From an uncultured Eubacteriales bacterium (GTDB lineage Bacteria; Bacillota; Clostridia; Oscillospirales; Butyricicoccaceae): a DNA stretch of 31,400 nucleotides. Below are positions 8,336 through 14,934 of the stretch, one piece after another. The position numbers were made by a program, and so were the translations under genes. The stretch spans positions 1 to 31,400 of the forward strand of contig USML01000007.1 of NCBI GenBank assembly GCA_900555855.1, in the 5' to 3' direction. Every line of letters starts with the position of its first letter. Position 1 is the stretch's first letter. The notes beneath the pieces are model-generated. The model saw only the letters and a list, made by a program, of their open reading frames with translations, did not search any database and was not told the DNA's origin.

Positions 8336-8420
8336 AGTGTTTACGCCTCTCTGTTTTCATTGTCATCCCCACGAGTGATGTTTGATGCTTTAGAATTTCT
8401 GCGAAAACACTAAAGCAGAA

Positions 8421-8432
8421 TTAATTATTCAT
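8421..8432 (-). other. Three-codon minicistron in the leader of the secreted-protein operon
   Basis: On the minus strand an optimal ribosome binding site, AAAGGAGGG (8438-8446), is followed six bases later by ATG AAT AAT TAA, an ORF encoding only Met-Asn-Asn. The site is stronger than that of the real gene about 90 bases downstream. Directly after it lie two mutually exclusive stems (8415-8420 with 8397-8402, and 8410-8416 with 8387-8393). A ribosome sitting on the minicistron could choose between them. The reading is direct; a regulatory role is inference. Confidence 0.4.
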
Positions 8433-8487
8433 GTTATCCCTCCTTTGTTATTTGTACAAAACCAGTTAACGATGTGTGTTGTATATT

Positions 8488-8516
8488 ATTTTAAATTAAC
8501 AAAAACAAATTGTCAA
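8488..8516 (-). promoter_or_regulatory. Promoter of the secreted protein / membrane protein operon
   Basis: On the minus strand TTGACA (8511-8516) and TAAAAT (8488-8493) are separated by 17 AT-rich bases. This puts the transcript start near 8480 and gives an unusually long leader of about 145 bases before the ATG at 8335. Confidence 0.8.
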
Positions 8517-8601
8517 TCGCAACAGCCAAACGCGGGCAAAAACCGGCAGTCTGACCAAATTGGCAAAAAATTTTTTGTGGAAATATTTTTAACGGCGGCA
8601 C

Positions 8602-8630
8602 AAAAAAGACGGGCAAAACGCCCGTCTTTT
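8602..8630 (-). terminator. Intrinsic terminator of the Cys-rich protein gene
   Basis: On the minus strand AAAAGACGGGC pairs with GCCCGTCTTTT (arms 8620-8630 and 8604-8614) around a five-base loop, and continues into a T run. It begins almost immediately after the stop codon at 8633-8635. Confidence 0.88.
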
Positions 8631-8632
8631 GC

Positions 8633-8923
8633 TTATTTTTCCTCTTTTTTGGCCGCCAGGGCCATGATCTCGCCGAACTTGTCCATGATATAGCCGTAAT
8701 TCTTCGGCACATGGGGCAGCATACAGCCGGAGCAATCCTTGCAGCCGGTTTCCGTATAGGTGAAGCCGCCGCCGCATCGTTCGCCCAGGGCATACAGCGG
8801 GCAGTAGCAGAACAGGCAGTTGAACTGCTCCGGCTGCTCCGTTTTGTGGCAGGGGAAAAACTCACATTCTTTATTCTGGAAAAAGGCGTAGTGCTTGCCC
8901 TCCCAATAAGGCTTTTCGCTCAT
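8633..8923 (-). CDS. Cysteine-rich small domain protein
   Basis: This 96-residue protein is dominated by closely spaced cysteines: CEFFPCHK, CLFCYCPLYALGERC and CKDCSGCMLPH, spanning roughly residues 20-75. The pattern matches the family known as 'cysteine-rich small domain' proteins, common in anaerobic Firmicutes and archaea and presumed to bind metal (zinc or an iron-sulfur centre). The biochemical role of the family is not established. The start is the ATG at 8923, preceded by AGAAAGGAGC; the open frame runs far further upstream only because no stop happens to occur there, and the promoter at 8957-8985 confirms the shorter product. It is monocistronic and diverges from araC. Confidence 0.85.
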   Translation of the reverse strand: MSEKPYWEGKHYAFFQNKECEFFPCHKTEQPEQFNCLFCYCPLYALGERCGGGFTYTETGCKDCSGCMLPHVPKNYGYIMDKFGEIMALAAKKEEK

Positions 8924-8956
8924 GCAAAAGGCTCCTTTCTGCCGGTGATTTTCTTT

Positions 8957-8985
8957 ATGATACCATGCTTTCGCCCGCCGCGCAA
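8957..8985 (-). promoter_or_regulatory. Promoter of the Cys-rich protein gene
   Basis: On the minus strand TTGCGC (8980-8985) and TATCAT (8957-8962) are separated by 17 bases, about 35 bases before the ATG at 8923. Confidence 0.65.
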
Positions 8986-9038
8986 GAGGGGAGGGCAAAA
9001 GAAGGATTTGGGTAAAAGCGTCAAAGAAAACGGGAGAG

Positions 9039-9090
9039 ATTGCATTTTTTAAAAGAAATAAATATTTGTCATTGCATTTCGGCAGAAATA
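9039..9090 (+). promoter_or_regulatory. Tandem direct repeats at the araC promoter (candidate AraC operator)
   Basis: A bipartite element, ATTGCATTT then GAAATA, occurs twice in direct orientation: 9039-9047 with 9055-9060, and 9071-9079 with 9085-9090. The copies are 32 (left half) and 30 (right half) bases apart, about three helical turns, and the second copy overlaps the -35 hexamer. AraC-family activators typically bind such direct repeats just upstream of or overlapping -35. Binding is inferred, not shown. Confidence 0.45.
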
Positions 9091-9100
9091 TTGTTATAAT
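9072..9100 (+). promoter_or_regulatory. Promoter of the araC / peptide uptake operon
   Basis: TTGCAT (9072-9077) and a perfect TATAAT (9095-9100) with a 17-base spacer lie about 37 bases upstream of the regulator's ATG. Confidence 0.85.
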
Positions 9101-9136
9101 GGCCTTACTTACTTGAACGGGAAAGGACGGGACATC

Positions 9137-10015
9137 ATGAATAGCTGGTATCGCCGTTTCCTGTTTGAGGGAAAGCATAAGTGTCACCTGTATATCGGCG
9201 AGGGGTATCAGGGCCCCGTGCGAAAGCATCGGCATGACTTTTACCATTGTGTCTATCTGATCCAGGGACAGGTCTTGGAAATGCAGTACGGGCGGGAGAT
9301 CCTGCAGAAGCCGGGCGAGTGTTTCTTTACGCCGCCGGGCGTGGATCATAGCATGTATATTTATGAAAACACCCGATATTTCTGCCTGTCCTTCTCCCAG
9401 AGCATCGCGGACATCCTGTTTTCCAGGATCAACGGGCTTCGGCGGGATTTCAAAAACCTGCCCGATGTTTTTCCGGTGCCTGCAGAGACCAGGACACGGC
9501 TGGATCATTGCCTGAAGAGCCTCATGGATGAGCAGAGCTATGCCGGGCCGTCTGCGCTGGAGACAGCGCCGTTTTTGACGGTGTCCGCGCTGCTGATGAT
9601 GCTCCGGAGCGAGCTTCCCGGGGATGGAGCGGGCGCAGAGGAACCGGAAGATACGGACCGAACGCGGGCAGAGGTCCTGCGATGTGTGCAGCATATCCAG
9701 GCCAATTATGATCAGGCTCTGTCGGCGGAGGTCCTTTCGGGGATCACGGCGCTGCCGCGCAGCGCGATCAACAAGGCGTTCCGGCAATATACCGGCAAAT
9801 CCGTAAAGCAGTATGTGACAGAAGTGCGCATCAAGGAGGCAAAGCGCCTGATCGGGCTGGGCGAGCTTCCGCTCCAGCAGGTGGCAGAGCAGGTGGGCTA
9901 CCACGATTTTTCCACCTTCTACCGAAATTTTTTGAAGCTCGCCGGCGTTTCGCCGGCAGAATACCGCCGCAGCAATTCTCACAGCGCCAGCGAGGAAGAT
10001 CCAACGATCTCATAG
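9137..10015 (+). CDS. AraC-family transcriptional regulator
   Basis: The protein has 292 residues. The N-terminal part (about 1-100) is a cupin-like sensor domain: HRHDFYHCVYLIQGQVLEMQ carries the His-rich cupin strand, followed by PGECFFTPPGVDH. The C-terminal 100 residues contain the two helix-turn-helix motifs of the AraC/XylS family (SGITALPRSAINKAFRQYTG and LPLQQVAEQVGYHDFSTFYRNF), ending in the standard AGVSPAEYRR. An AAAGGA site upstream selects the ATG at 9137. As first gene of a unit for serine hydrolase and peptide ABC transport, it most likely activates that unit in response to a peptide or amino-acid-like ligand; the direct repeats at its own promoter suggest autoregulation. The ligand is unknown. 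Confidence 0.9.
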   Translation: MNSWYRRFLFEGKHKCHLYIGEGYQGPVRKHRHDFYHCVYLIQGQVLEMQYGREILQKPGECFFTPPGVDHSMYIYENTRYFCLSFSQSIADILFSRINGLRRDFKNLPDVFPVPAETRTRLDHCLKSLMDEQSYAGPSALETAPFLTVSALLMMLRSELPGDGAGAEEPEDTDRTRAEVLRCVQHIQANYDQALSAEVLSGITALPRSAINKAFRQYTGKSVKQYVTEVRIKEAKRLIGLGELPLQQVAEQVGYHDFSTFYRNFLKLAGVSPAEYRRSNSHSASEEDPTIS

Positions 10016-10080
10016 GCAGCGCGGCCGTTCCAAATCATGGGAGCGGCTGTGCTGCCTTGTGTTTTTATGAGCAGGCAGGC

Positions 10081-10101
10081 CCTGCCGGCGGCGCCGGCAG
10101 G
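10081..10101 (+). other. GC-rich intercistronic hairpin
   Basis: CCTGCCGGC (10081-10089) and GCCGGCAGG (10093-10101) form a perfect nine-bp stem with a three-base loop in the 119-base gap between araC and the serine hydrolase. No U-tract follows, so it is more likely an mRNA-processing, stabilising or partial-termination element than a full terminator. Confidence 0.5.
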
Positions 10102-10134
10102 CTTCCTTGCCAGATAAAGCTGAAGGAGGGGCTT

Positions 10135-11049
10135 ATGAGTATTGAAAGGGTTTTGCAAGTTGCGGAAAGGTTCCAGAAAAACAGCGCCGCGCCGCTGGGG
10201 TTCGCGTTTCGGGATCTGAACAGCGGCCGGACGATCTCCTATCACGGAGAACAGCCGTTTCCCACGGCCAGCGCATACAAGATCTATATCCTGGCGGAGC
10301 TGTTTCGAAAGGTCTATGCGGGAGAATGCCGGCTCAGCGACCGGCACCCGCTGACCGAGGAGATCAAATCCGCCGGAAGCGGCGTTTTGGCGGAGCTGGA
10401 TCCGGGGCTCAATCCCACGCTGAAGGATTATGCCACGCTGATGATGATCCTTTCGGATAATACCGCGACAGATTTTCTTTTTGATTTTGTGGGCCGGGAC
10501 AACATCAGAAAAAATGTTATTGATGCCCTGGGGCTGGTCCATACGAAATGTGATTGGGGCTGCGCAAAGCTGATCGACATTTACTATGAGATGAATGGGC
10601 GAAGCTTCGAACAGCTCCGCGCAGACAATGGCGGACAAAGGCCCAGTTATCATGGCTCCAAATGGTATCGCTGCATAACGGAGGAAAACGATCAGACTGC
10701 GCCGCTGGAGGCGATGCGGATGTTGGAGCTGCTTTACCGGGGAGAATGGGTCTGCCCCGAGGCCAGCGCCGGCATGCTGGACATCATGAAGCGGTGTCAG
10801 ACGGATTCCCGGATCCCCAAATATCTGCCCCAAGGCGTGGAGACGGCCCACAAGACCGGTACACTGGATAAGCTGAATGTGGATATCGGCATCATCTATA
10901 CAGCAAAGGGTGATTATATCCTCTGTATGTTTTACAACGGGAATCTCGCTTCCCGAGCGGATTATGATAAAAATGACCGGGGCCGCGTTGGAGACAGCTA
11001 TCTGGCGGAGCTCTCCGGAGCAATTTATCAGGCGTATATGGAAGACTGA
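10135..11049 (+). CDS. Class A beta-lactamase-like serine hydrolase without signal peptide
   Basis: This 304-residue protein has the class A beta-lactamase/transpeptidase motifs at proper spacing: Ser46-Ala-Tyr-Lys49 (SxxK), Ser107-Asp-Asn109 (SDN loop) and Lys240-Thr-Gly242 (KTG). I do not see the ExxLN omega-loop motif that carries the deacylating Glu166 of true class A enzymes; the segment that should hold it (about 165-186, leading to END) lacks it. There is no signal peptide, so the enzyme appears cytoplasmic. An AAGGAGGGG site seven bases upstream selects the ATG at 10135. Because it precedes a peptide importer, it may be a peptidase or amidase acting on imported peptides, possibly with D-residues, rather than a resistance determinant. 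That is inference. Confidence 0.82.
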   Translation: MSIERVLQVAERFQKNSAAPLGFAFRDLNSGRTISYHGEQPFPTASAYKIYILAELFRKVYAGECRLSDRHPLTEEIKSAGSGVLAELDPGLNPTLKDYATLMMILSDNTATDFLFDFVGRDNIRKNVIDALGLVHTKCDWGCAKLIDIYYEMNGRSFEQLRADNGGQRPSYHGSKWYRCITEENDQTAPLEAMRMLELLYRGEWVCPEASAGMLDIMKRCQTDSRIPKYLPQGVETAHKTGTLDKLNVDIGIIYTAKGDYILCMFYNGNLASRADYDKNDRGRVGDSYLAELSGAIYQAYMED

Positions 11050-11109
11050 CCGCGGCGCACGCCGCCGGAAACCGGGGCGGCGGACGCTGCATGGAAAGGA
11101 GCTGTTATT

Positions 11110-12048
11110 TTGCGGTACATCGTAAAACGATTGCTGATCGGCGTGGCGCTGGTGCTGTGCGTTTCCTTCCTGGTGTTCAGCATGCTGTACCTGATGCCGG
11201 GCAGCCCGGTAATGCTGATGGCTGGCGAGGGAGCCAGCGTGGAACGCCTGGAGGAGATCGAAAAGGAATATGGCCTGGACCGGCCGCTGCTGGTGCAGTA
11301 TGTGGACTGGCTGGGCAATGTGCTTCTCCGGCGGAACTTCGGCATTTCATTCAAATACAAGCTGCCGGTCTGGGATCTGGTCAGCAAGCGGATCCCCGTG
11401 AGCCTGCGGCTTTCGGTCATCACGGCGATCCTCCAATATGGGCTGGCGATCCCCCTGGGCCTGCTGTGCGCCTATAAAAAGGATTCCTTTGTTGACCGGC
11501 TCACCGTCACTGTCTCGCTGTTTTTAACATCGATCCCGTCCTTTTGGATCTCGGTGCTGCTGATGCTTTTGTTTGCGGTCAAGCTCAAGTGGCTTCCCAT
11601 GACGGAGCTGAAGACCTGGAAGCACTATGTCCTGCCGGTGACGGCCGGCGTGCTCAGCGGCCTGGCCAGCACCATCCGCCTGACAAAGAGCGAGGCGCTG
11701 GATGTGCTCCGGGAAAAATATGTGGTCACGGCCTATGCGAAGGGCCTTTCGGAAAAAACGGTGCGGCTGCGGCATGTGCTCCGCAATTCGCTGATCATTA
11801 TCTGCGTGCAGATCTTTCAGTCGCTGCCCTGGCTGATCTCCGGCTATATCATCATTGAAAAGATCTTCGTCATTCCGGGCATGGGCGGTCTGATGATCAA
11901 CTCCATTATCTATCAGGACTTCAATGTGGTGCAGTGCCTGATCTTCATCATCTCCGTGCTGACGGTCATCTGCAACATTGCGGCTGATATCATGCTGGGC
12001 CTGCTGGATCCCCGCATCCGGATCTCTACTGGTGGAGGTGACAAATAA
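11110..12048 (+). CDS. dppB: Dipeptide/oligopeptide ABC transporter permease (DppB/OppB type)
   Basis: The protein has 312 residues and starts with the N-terminal helix typical of DppB (RYIVKRLLIGVALVLCVSFLVFSML...PGSP), followed by an extracytoplasmic loop and five further membrane spans. The EAA coupling loop is present as YAKGLSEKTVRLRHVLRNS, and the family ending LLDPRIRI is intact. The start codon is TTG at 11110, preceded by AAAGGAG with eight bases spacing; no ATG is available nearby. It forms the transmembrane channel with the next gene product. Its stop overlaps the following ATG (TAATG). Confidence 0.93.
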   Translation: MRYIVKRLLIGVALVLCVSFLVFSMLYLMPGSPVMLMAGEGASVERLEEIEKEYGLDRPLLVQYVDWLGNVLLRRNFGISFKYKLPVWDLVSKRIPVSLRLSVITAILQYGLAIPLGLLCAYKKDSFVDRLTVTVSLFLTSIPSFWISVLLMLLFAVKLKWLPMTELKTWKHYVLPVTAGVLSGLASTIRLTKSEALDVLREKYVVTAYAKGLSEKTVRLRHVLRNSLIIICVQIFQSLPWLISGYIIIEKIFVIPGMGGLMINSIIYQDFNVVQCLIFIISVLTVICNIAADIMLGLLDPRIRISTGGGDK

Positions 12049-12899
12049 TGCACGACAGTCCGTTTAAGGAATTTTTCCGAAGCTGTTGGAAAAACATCAA
12101 CTTTATGGTGGGCATCGTTATGCTGTGCAGCGTTATTTTCGTTGCGGTATTTGCCGAGCAGGTGGCGCCCTATGCCTATGATGCCGGCGATCCCGGCACG
12201 ATCTTCAAGGCGCCCAGCGCCGCGCATATCTTCGGGACGGACAACATGGGCAGGGATCAGTTCAGCCGCATTATCTACGGCGCGCGGATCACGCTGAAGG
12301 TGGCGCTGATCGGCGGCTCTATTCAGCTGTTTCTCGGCGTGATCGTGGGGCTGTTCTGCGGTTATTACGGCGGCGTGGTAGACCGGATCATGCTGTTCTT
12401 CGCCGATCTGACCTGGTGCGTGCCCGGAATGGTCATGGCGCTGGCGGTAGTTACAGTGATCGGTATCAATTTGACCAACGCCATTGTGGCGATCGCGCTG
12501 GTGAACTGGGCCTCCATGGCCCGCACGGTCCGGGCAAAAACCATGTCGCTGAAAAATATGGCCTTTATCGAGACCGGTATCGCCTTTGGCGAAAGTGATC
12601 TGGCGCTGATGTTCCGCTATATTCTCCCCAATATCGTTCCCGCTCTGATCGTGATGGTATCCATGGCGCTGCCCGGGACCATTATGTCCACCACTACGCT
12701 GTCCTTCCTGGGCGTCGGATCCCAGCCGCCCTCGCCGGACTGGGGGCTGATGGTATCCGACGGCATCCAATATATTACCAAGGCGCCCTGGCTGGCCATT
12801 TATCCCGGCCTGGCGCTGGTCTACACGGTTTTGAGCTTTACCATTCTGGGCGAAGGCCTGCGGGATCTGCTGGATCCCCGGATGAAGTCCCAGGGCTAA
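12048..12899 (+). CDS. dppC: Dipeptide/oligopeptide ABC transporter permease (DppC/OppC type)
   Basis: The protein has 283 residues with the DppC N-terminal helix, then the conserved HIFGTDNMGRDQFSRIIYGARITL segment, a BPD_transp domain with five further helices, and an EAA-like loop around GIAFGESDLALMFRYILPN. The end LRDLLDPRMK is standard. GTGGAGG lies before the ATG, which overlaps the dppB stop. It pairs with the preceding permease and the two ATPases downstream as a five-part importer. Confidence 0.93.
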   Translation: MHDSPFKEFFRSCWKNINFMVGIVMLCSVIFVAVFAEQVAPYAYDAGDPGTIFKAPSAAHIFGTDNMGRDQFSRIIYGARITLKVALIGGSIQLFLGVIVGLFCGYYGGVVDRIMLFFADLTWCVPGMVMALAVVTVIGINLTNAIVAIALVNWASMARTVRAKTMSLKNMAFIETGIAFGESDLALMFRYILPNIVPALIVMVSMALPGTIMSTTTLSFLGVGSQPPSPDWGLMVSDGIQYITKAPWLAIYPGLALVYTVLSFTILGEGLRDLLDPRMKSQG

Positions 12900-12911
12900 G
12901 GAGGTGTGCGT

Positions 12912-13880
12912 ATGAGCAACGAATTACTTCGCCTGGAGCAGCTGTCCATTGATTACAAAGTGCGGGACGGTTATCTCAGCGCCGTAAAGGATGTTTCCTT
13001 CCACATTGACCGGGGCGAGATCTTCGCGGTGGTGGGAGAATCCGGCTGCGGAAAATCCACCATCGCCCATTCCATCATGCGGCTGCTGGACAAAAATGCG
13101 CGGGTGTCCGGCAACATCCTGTTTGACGACACCGACTTGCAAAAGCTTTCCGACAAGGAGATCACGGCCGTCCGGGGCCGCGATATCGGCATGATCTTCC
13201 AGAATCCGCTGGATTCGCTGAACCCGGTCTATACCACCGGCACGCAGGTGAATGAAGCGATCATGCTGGACGGCGTCAGCAGGCTGGACGGATGGAAAAA
13301 GGTCATTGAGCTTTATCGGAGCATCAAAATGCCCGATCCGGAAAAGCGGGCAAAGGCGTTCCCGCATGAGATGAGCGGCGGTATGCGTCAGCGGGTGATG
13401 ATCGCCATGATGATCAGCCGAAACCCCGCGCTGCTCATTGCCGACGAGCCGACGACCGCGCTGGATGTGACCATAGAGGCGCAGATCCTGGAGATCATCA
13501 GCCAGCTGAAAAGCGAATTCAATACGGCCATCATGCTGATCACCCACAATTTTGGCCTGGTGGCTGAAGTGGCGGACCGGGTAGCCATCATGTATGCTGG
13601 CGAGCTGGTGGAGCAGGGAGATGTGTATGAGGTCTTTGAACGGCCGATCCACCCCTATACCCGGCTGCTGATGAAGGCGCTGCCCCGCGGCACCAAGCGC
13701 GATGCCCGCCTGCAGACCATTGACGGCACGGTGCCAAGACTCACGGAAAAGAAGCCGGGCTGCCGCTTTGCCAATCGCTGCCCCATGGCGCGGGAGATCT
13801 GCGGAAATCAGGATCCGGCTGTACGGAGCGTCAGCGCCACACATACATATCGCTGCCACTTTGCGGAGGAGGGTGTGTAA
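12912..13880 (+). CDS. dppD: Peptide ABC transporter ATP-binding protein (DppD/OppD type)
   Basis: This 322-residue ATPase has Walker A GESGCGKST (about 38-46), the signature MSGGMRQRVMIAM, Walker B LLIADEPTTALDVT and the switch His (THNFGLV). The C-terminal oligopeptide-transporter extension contains PGCRFANRCPMAREIC with clustered cysteines, the usual Opp/Dpp feature. An in-frame GTG exists at 12906, but AGGAGG is best placed for the ATG at 12912. It energises uptake as a heterodimer with the next ATPase, whose ATG overlaps this stop. Confidence 0.94.
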   Translation: MSNELLRLEQLSIDYKVRDGYLSAVKDVSFHIDRGEIFAVVGESGCGKSTIAHSIMRLLDKNARVSGNILFDDTDLQKLSDKEITAVRGRDIGMIFQNPLDSLNPVYTTGTQVNEAIMLDGVSRLDGWKKVIELYRSIKMPDPEKRAKAFPHEMSGGMRQRVMIAMMISRNPALLIADEPTTALDVTIEAQILEIISQLKSEFNTAIMLITHNFGLVAEVADRVAIMYAGELVEQGDVYEVFERPIHPYTRLLMKALPRGTKRDARLQTIDGTVPRLTEKKPGCRFANRCPMAREICGNQDPAVRSVSATHTYRCHFAEEGV

Positions 13881-14878
13881 TGGAGCAAAAGAAAGAGGTC
13901 ATTCGGATCGAGCATCTGCAGAAGCAGTTTTCGGTGGATAATGGCTTTTTCAGCAAAGGAAAGAGAACCGTCAAGGCGGTCAACGATGTGTCGCTGACGC
14001 TGAACAAGGGCGAGATCCTGGGCCTGGTGGGGGAATCCGGCTCCGGCAAGACAACGCTGGCCCGCCTGATCCTGAATCTGACCCGGGCCACGCAGGGCTC
14101 TGTTACCATTGACGGGATCGATATGTCCCGGGCCAGCGCCGCCGAAGTCAAGCTGCTGCGGCAAAGGATCGCGGTGGTCTTTCAGGATCCGGCTTCCAAT
14201 CTGAACCCCCGGGAGACCGTCATGAGCAGCATCATGCGCCCCATGATCCTGCATGGCACCCCCAAAAAGGAAGCGCGGGAAAAGGCACGGGAGGCTCTGC
14301 GCAGCGTAAAGATGGACGAGCATTATCTTAACAGCTATCCGCATCAGCTTTCCGGGGGACAGCTCCAGCGCATCGCCATCGCACGGGCACTGGCCATTGA
14401 TCCGGAGATCATGATCCTGGATGAGCCGACCTCTGCGCTGGATGTTTCCGTGCAGGCACAGATCCTGAATCTGCTGCTGGATCTGCAGGAGCAGCGCCAG
14501 CTGACCTATCTGGTCATCACCCACGATCTGAATGTCATTCGTTATATCAGTGACCGGGTGGCGGTGATGTATCTGGGAAAACTGGTGGAATATGGACCTA
14601 CGGAGCTGATGTGTTCCCATCCCAGCCATCCCTATACTAGGGCACTGATGGCGGCGTCGCCCATTCTGGATCCCAAGCTGAGAAACCGGGAAAAGCATGT
14701 GATGAAGGGCGACCCGGGCAGCCTGATCGATCTGCCCTCTGGCTGCCATTTTCATCCGCGCTGCCCCTGCGCGCAGGAAGAATGTCTCCGGGAAGAACCG
14801 GAGATGCTTCGGCTGACGGAAGATCACTGGGTCTGCTGCCGTCTCTGCGGCGGGGAAGGGGATGCGGCATCGGTCTAA
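13880..14878 (+). CDS. dppF: Peptide ABC transporter ATP-binding protein (DppF/OppF type)
   Basis: This 332-residue ATPase has Walker A GESGSGKTT (about 52-60), the signature LSGGQLQRIAIAR, Walker B MILDEPTSALDVS and the H-loop THDLNVIRY. The C-terminal Cys-containing oligopeptide module is present (SGCHFHPRCPCAQEEC). The FFSKGKRTVKAVNDVSL sequence near the N-terminus is typical of OppF/DppF rather than OppD. Translation is coupled to the preceding gene through a TAATG overlap, giving an expected 1:1 ratio. Confidence 0.94.
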   Translation: MEQKKEVIRIEHLQKQFSVDNGFFSKGKRTVKAVNDVSLTLNKGEILGLVGESGSGKTTLARLILNLTRATQGSVTIDGIDMSRASAAEVKLLRQRIAVVFQDPASNLNPRETVMSSIMRPMILHGTPKKEAREKAREALRSVKMDEHYLNSYPHQLSGGQLQRIAIARALAIDPEIMILDEPTSALDVSVQAQILNLLLDLQEQRQLTYLVITHDLNVIRYISDRVAVMYLGKLVEYGPTELMCSHPSHPYTRALMAASPILDPKLRNREKHVMKGDPGSLIDLPSGCHFHPRCPCAQEECLREEPEMLRLTEDHWVCCRLCGGEGDAASV

Positions 14879-14899
14879 AGCGCCCGGCCAAGGGCGTTT
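14878..14899 (+). other. Small hairpin between ATPase and binding-protein genes
   Basis: AAGCGCCC pairs with GGGCGTTT (one G-U) around GGCCAA, directly after the dppF stop and before an A/T-rich stretch. Such intercistronic stems in ABC operons often stabilise one part of the message and allow more binding protein than permease. It is too weak to call a terminator. Confidence 0.4.
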
Positions 14900-14934
14900 G
14901 AAAATAAAAAATAAATTTGAATGGAGGAAGCAAA

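Noticed and set aside
8923..9982. N-terminal extension of the Cys-rich protein frame across araC
   Set aside because: The extension is antisense to araC; the promoter at 8957-8985 and AGGAGC before the ATG at 8923 define the short protein.
10016..10134. Terminator between araC and the serine hydrolase gene
   Set aside because: The hairpin is strong but lacks a U-tract, and no new promoter is visible before the hydrolase, so I treat it as intercistronic.
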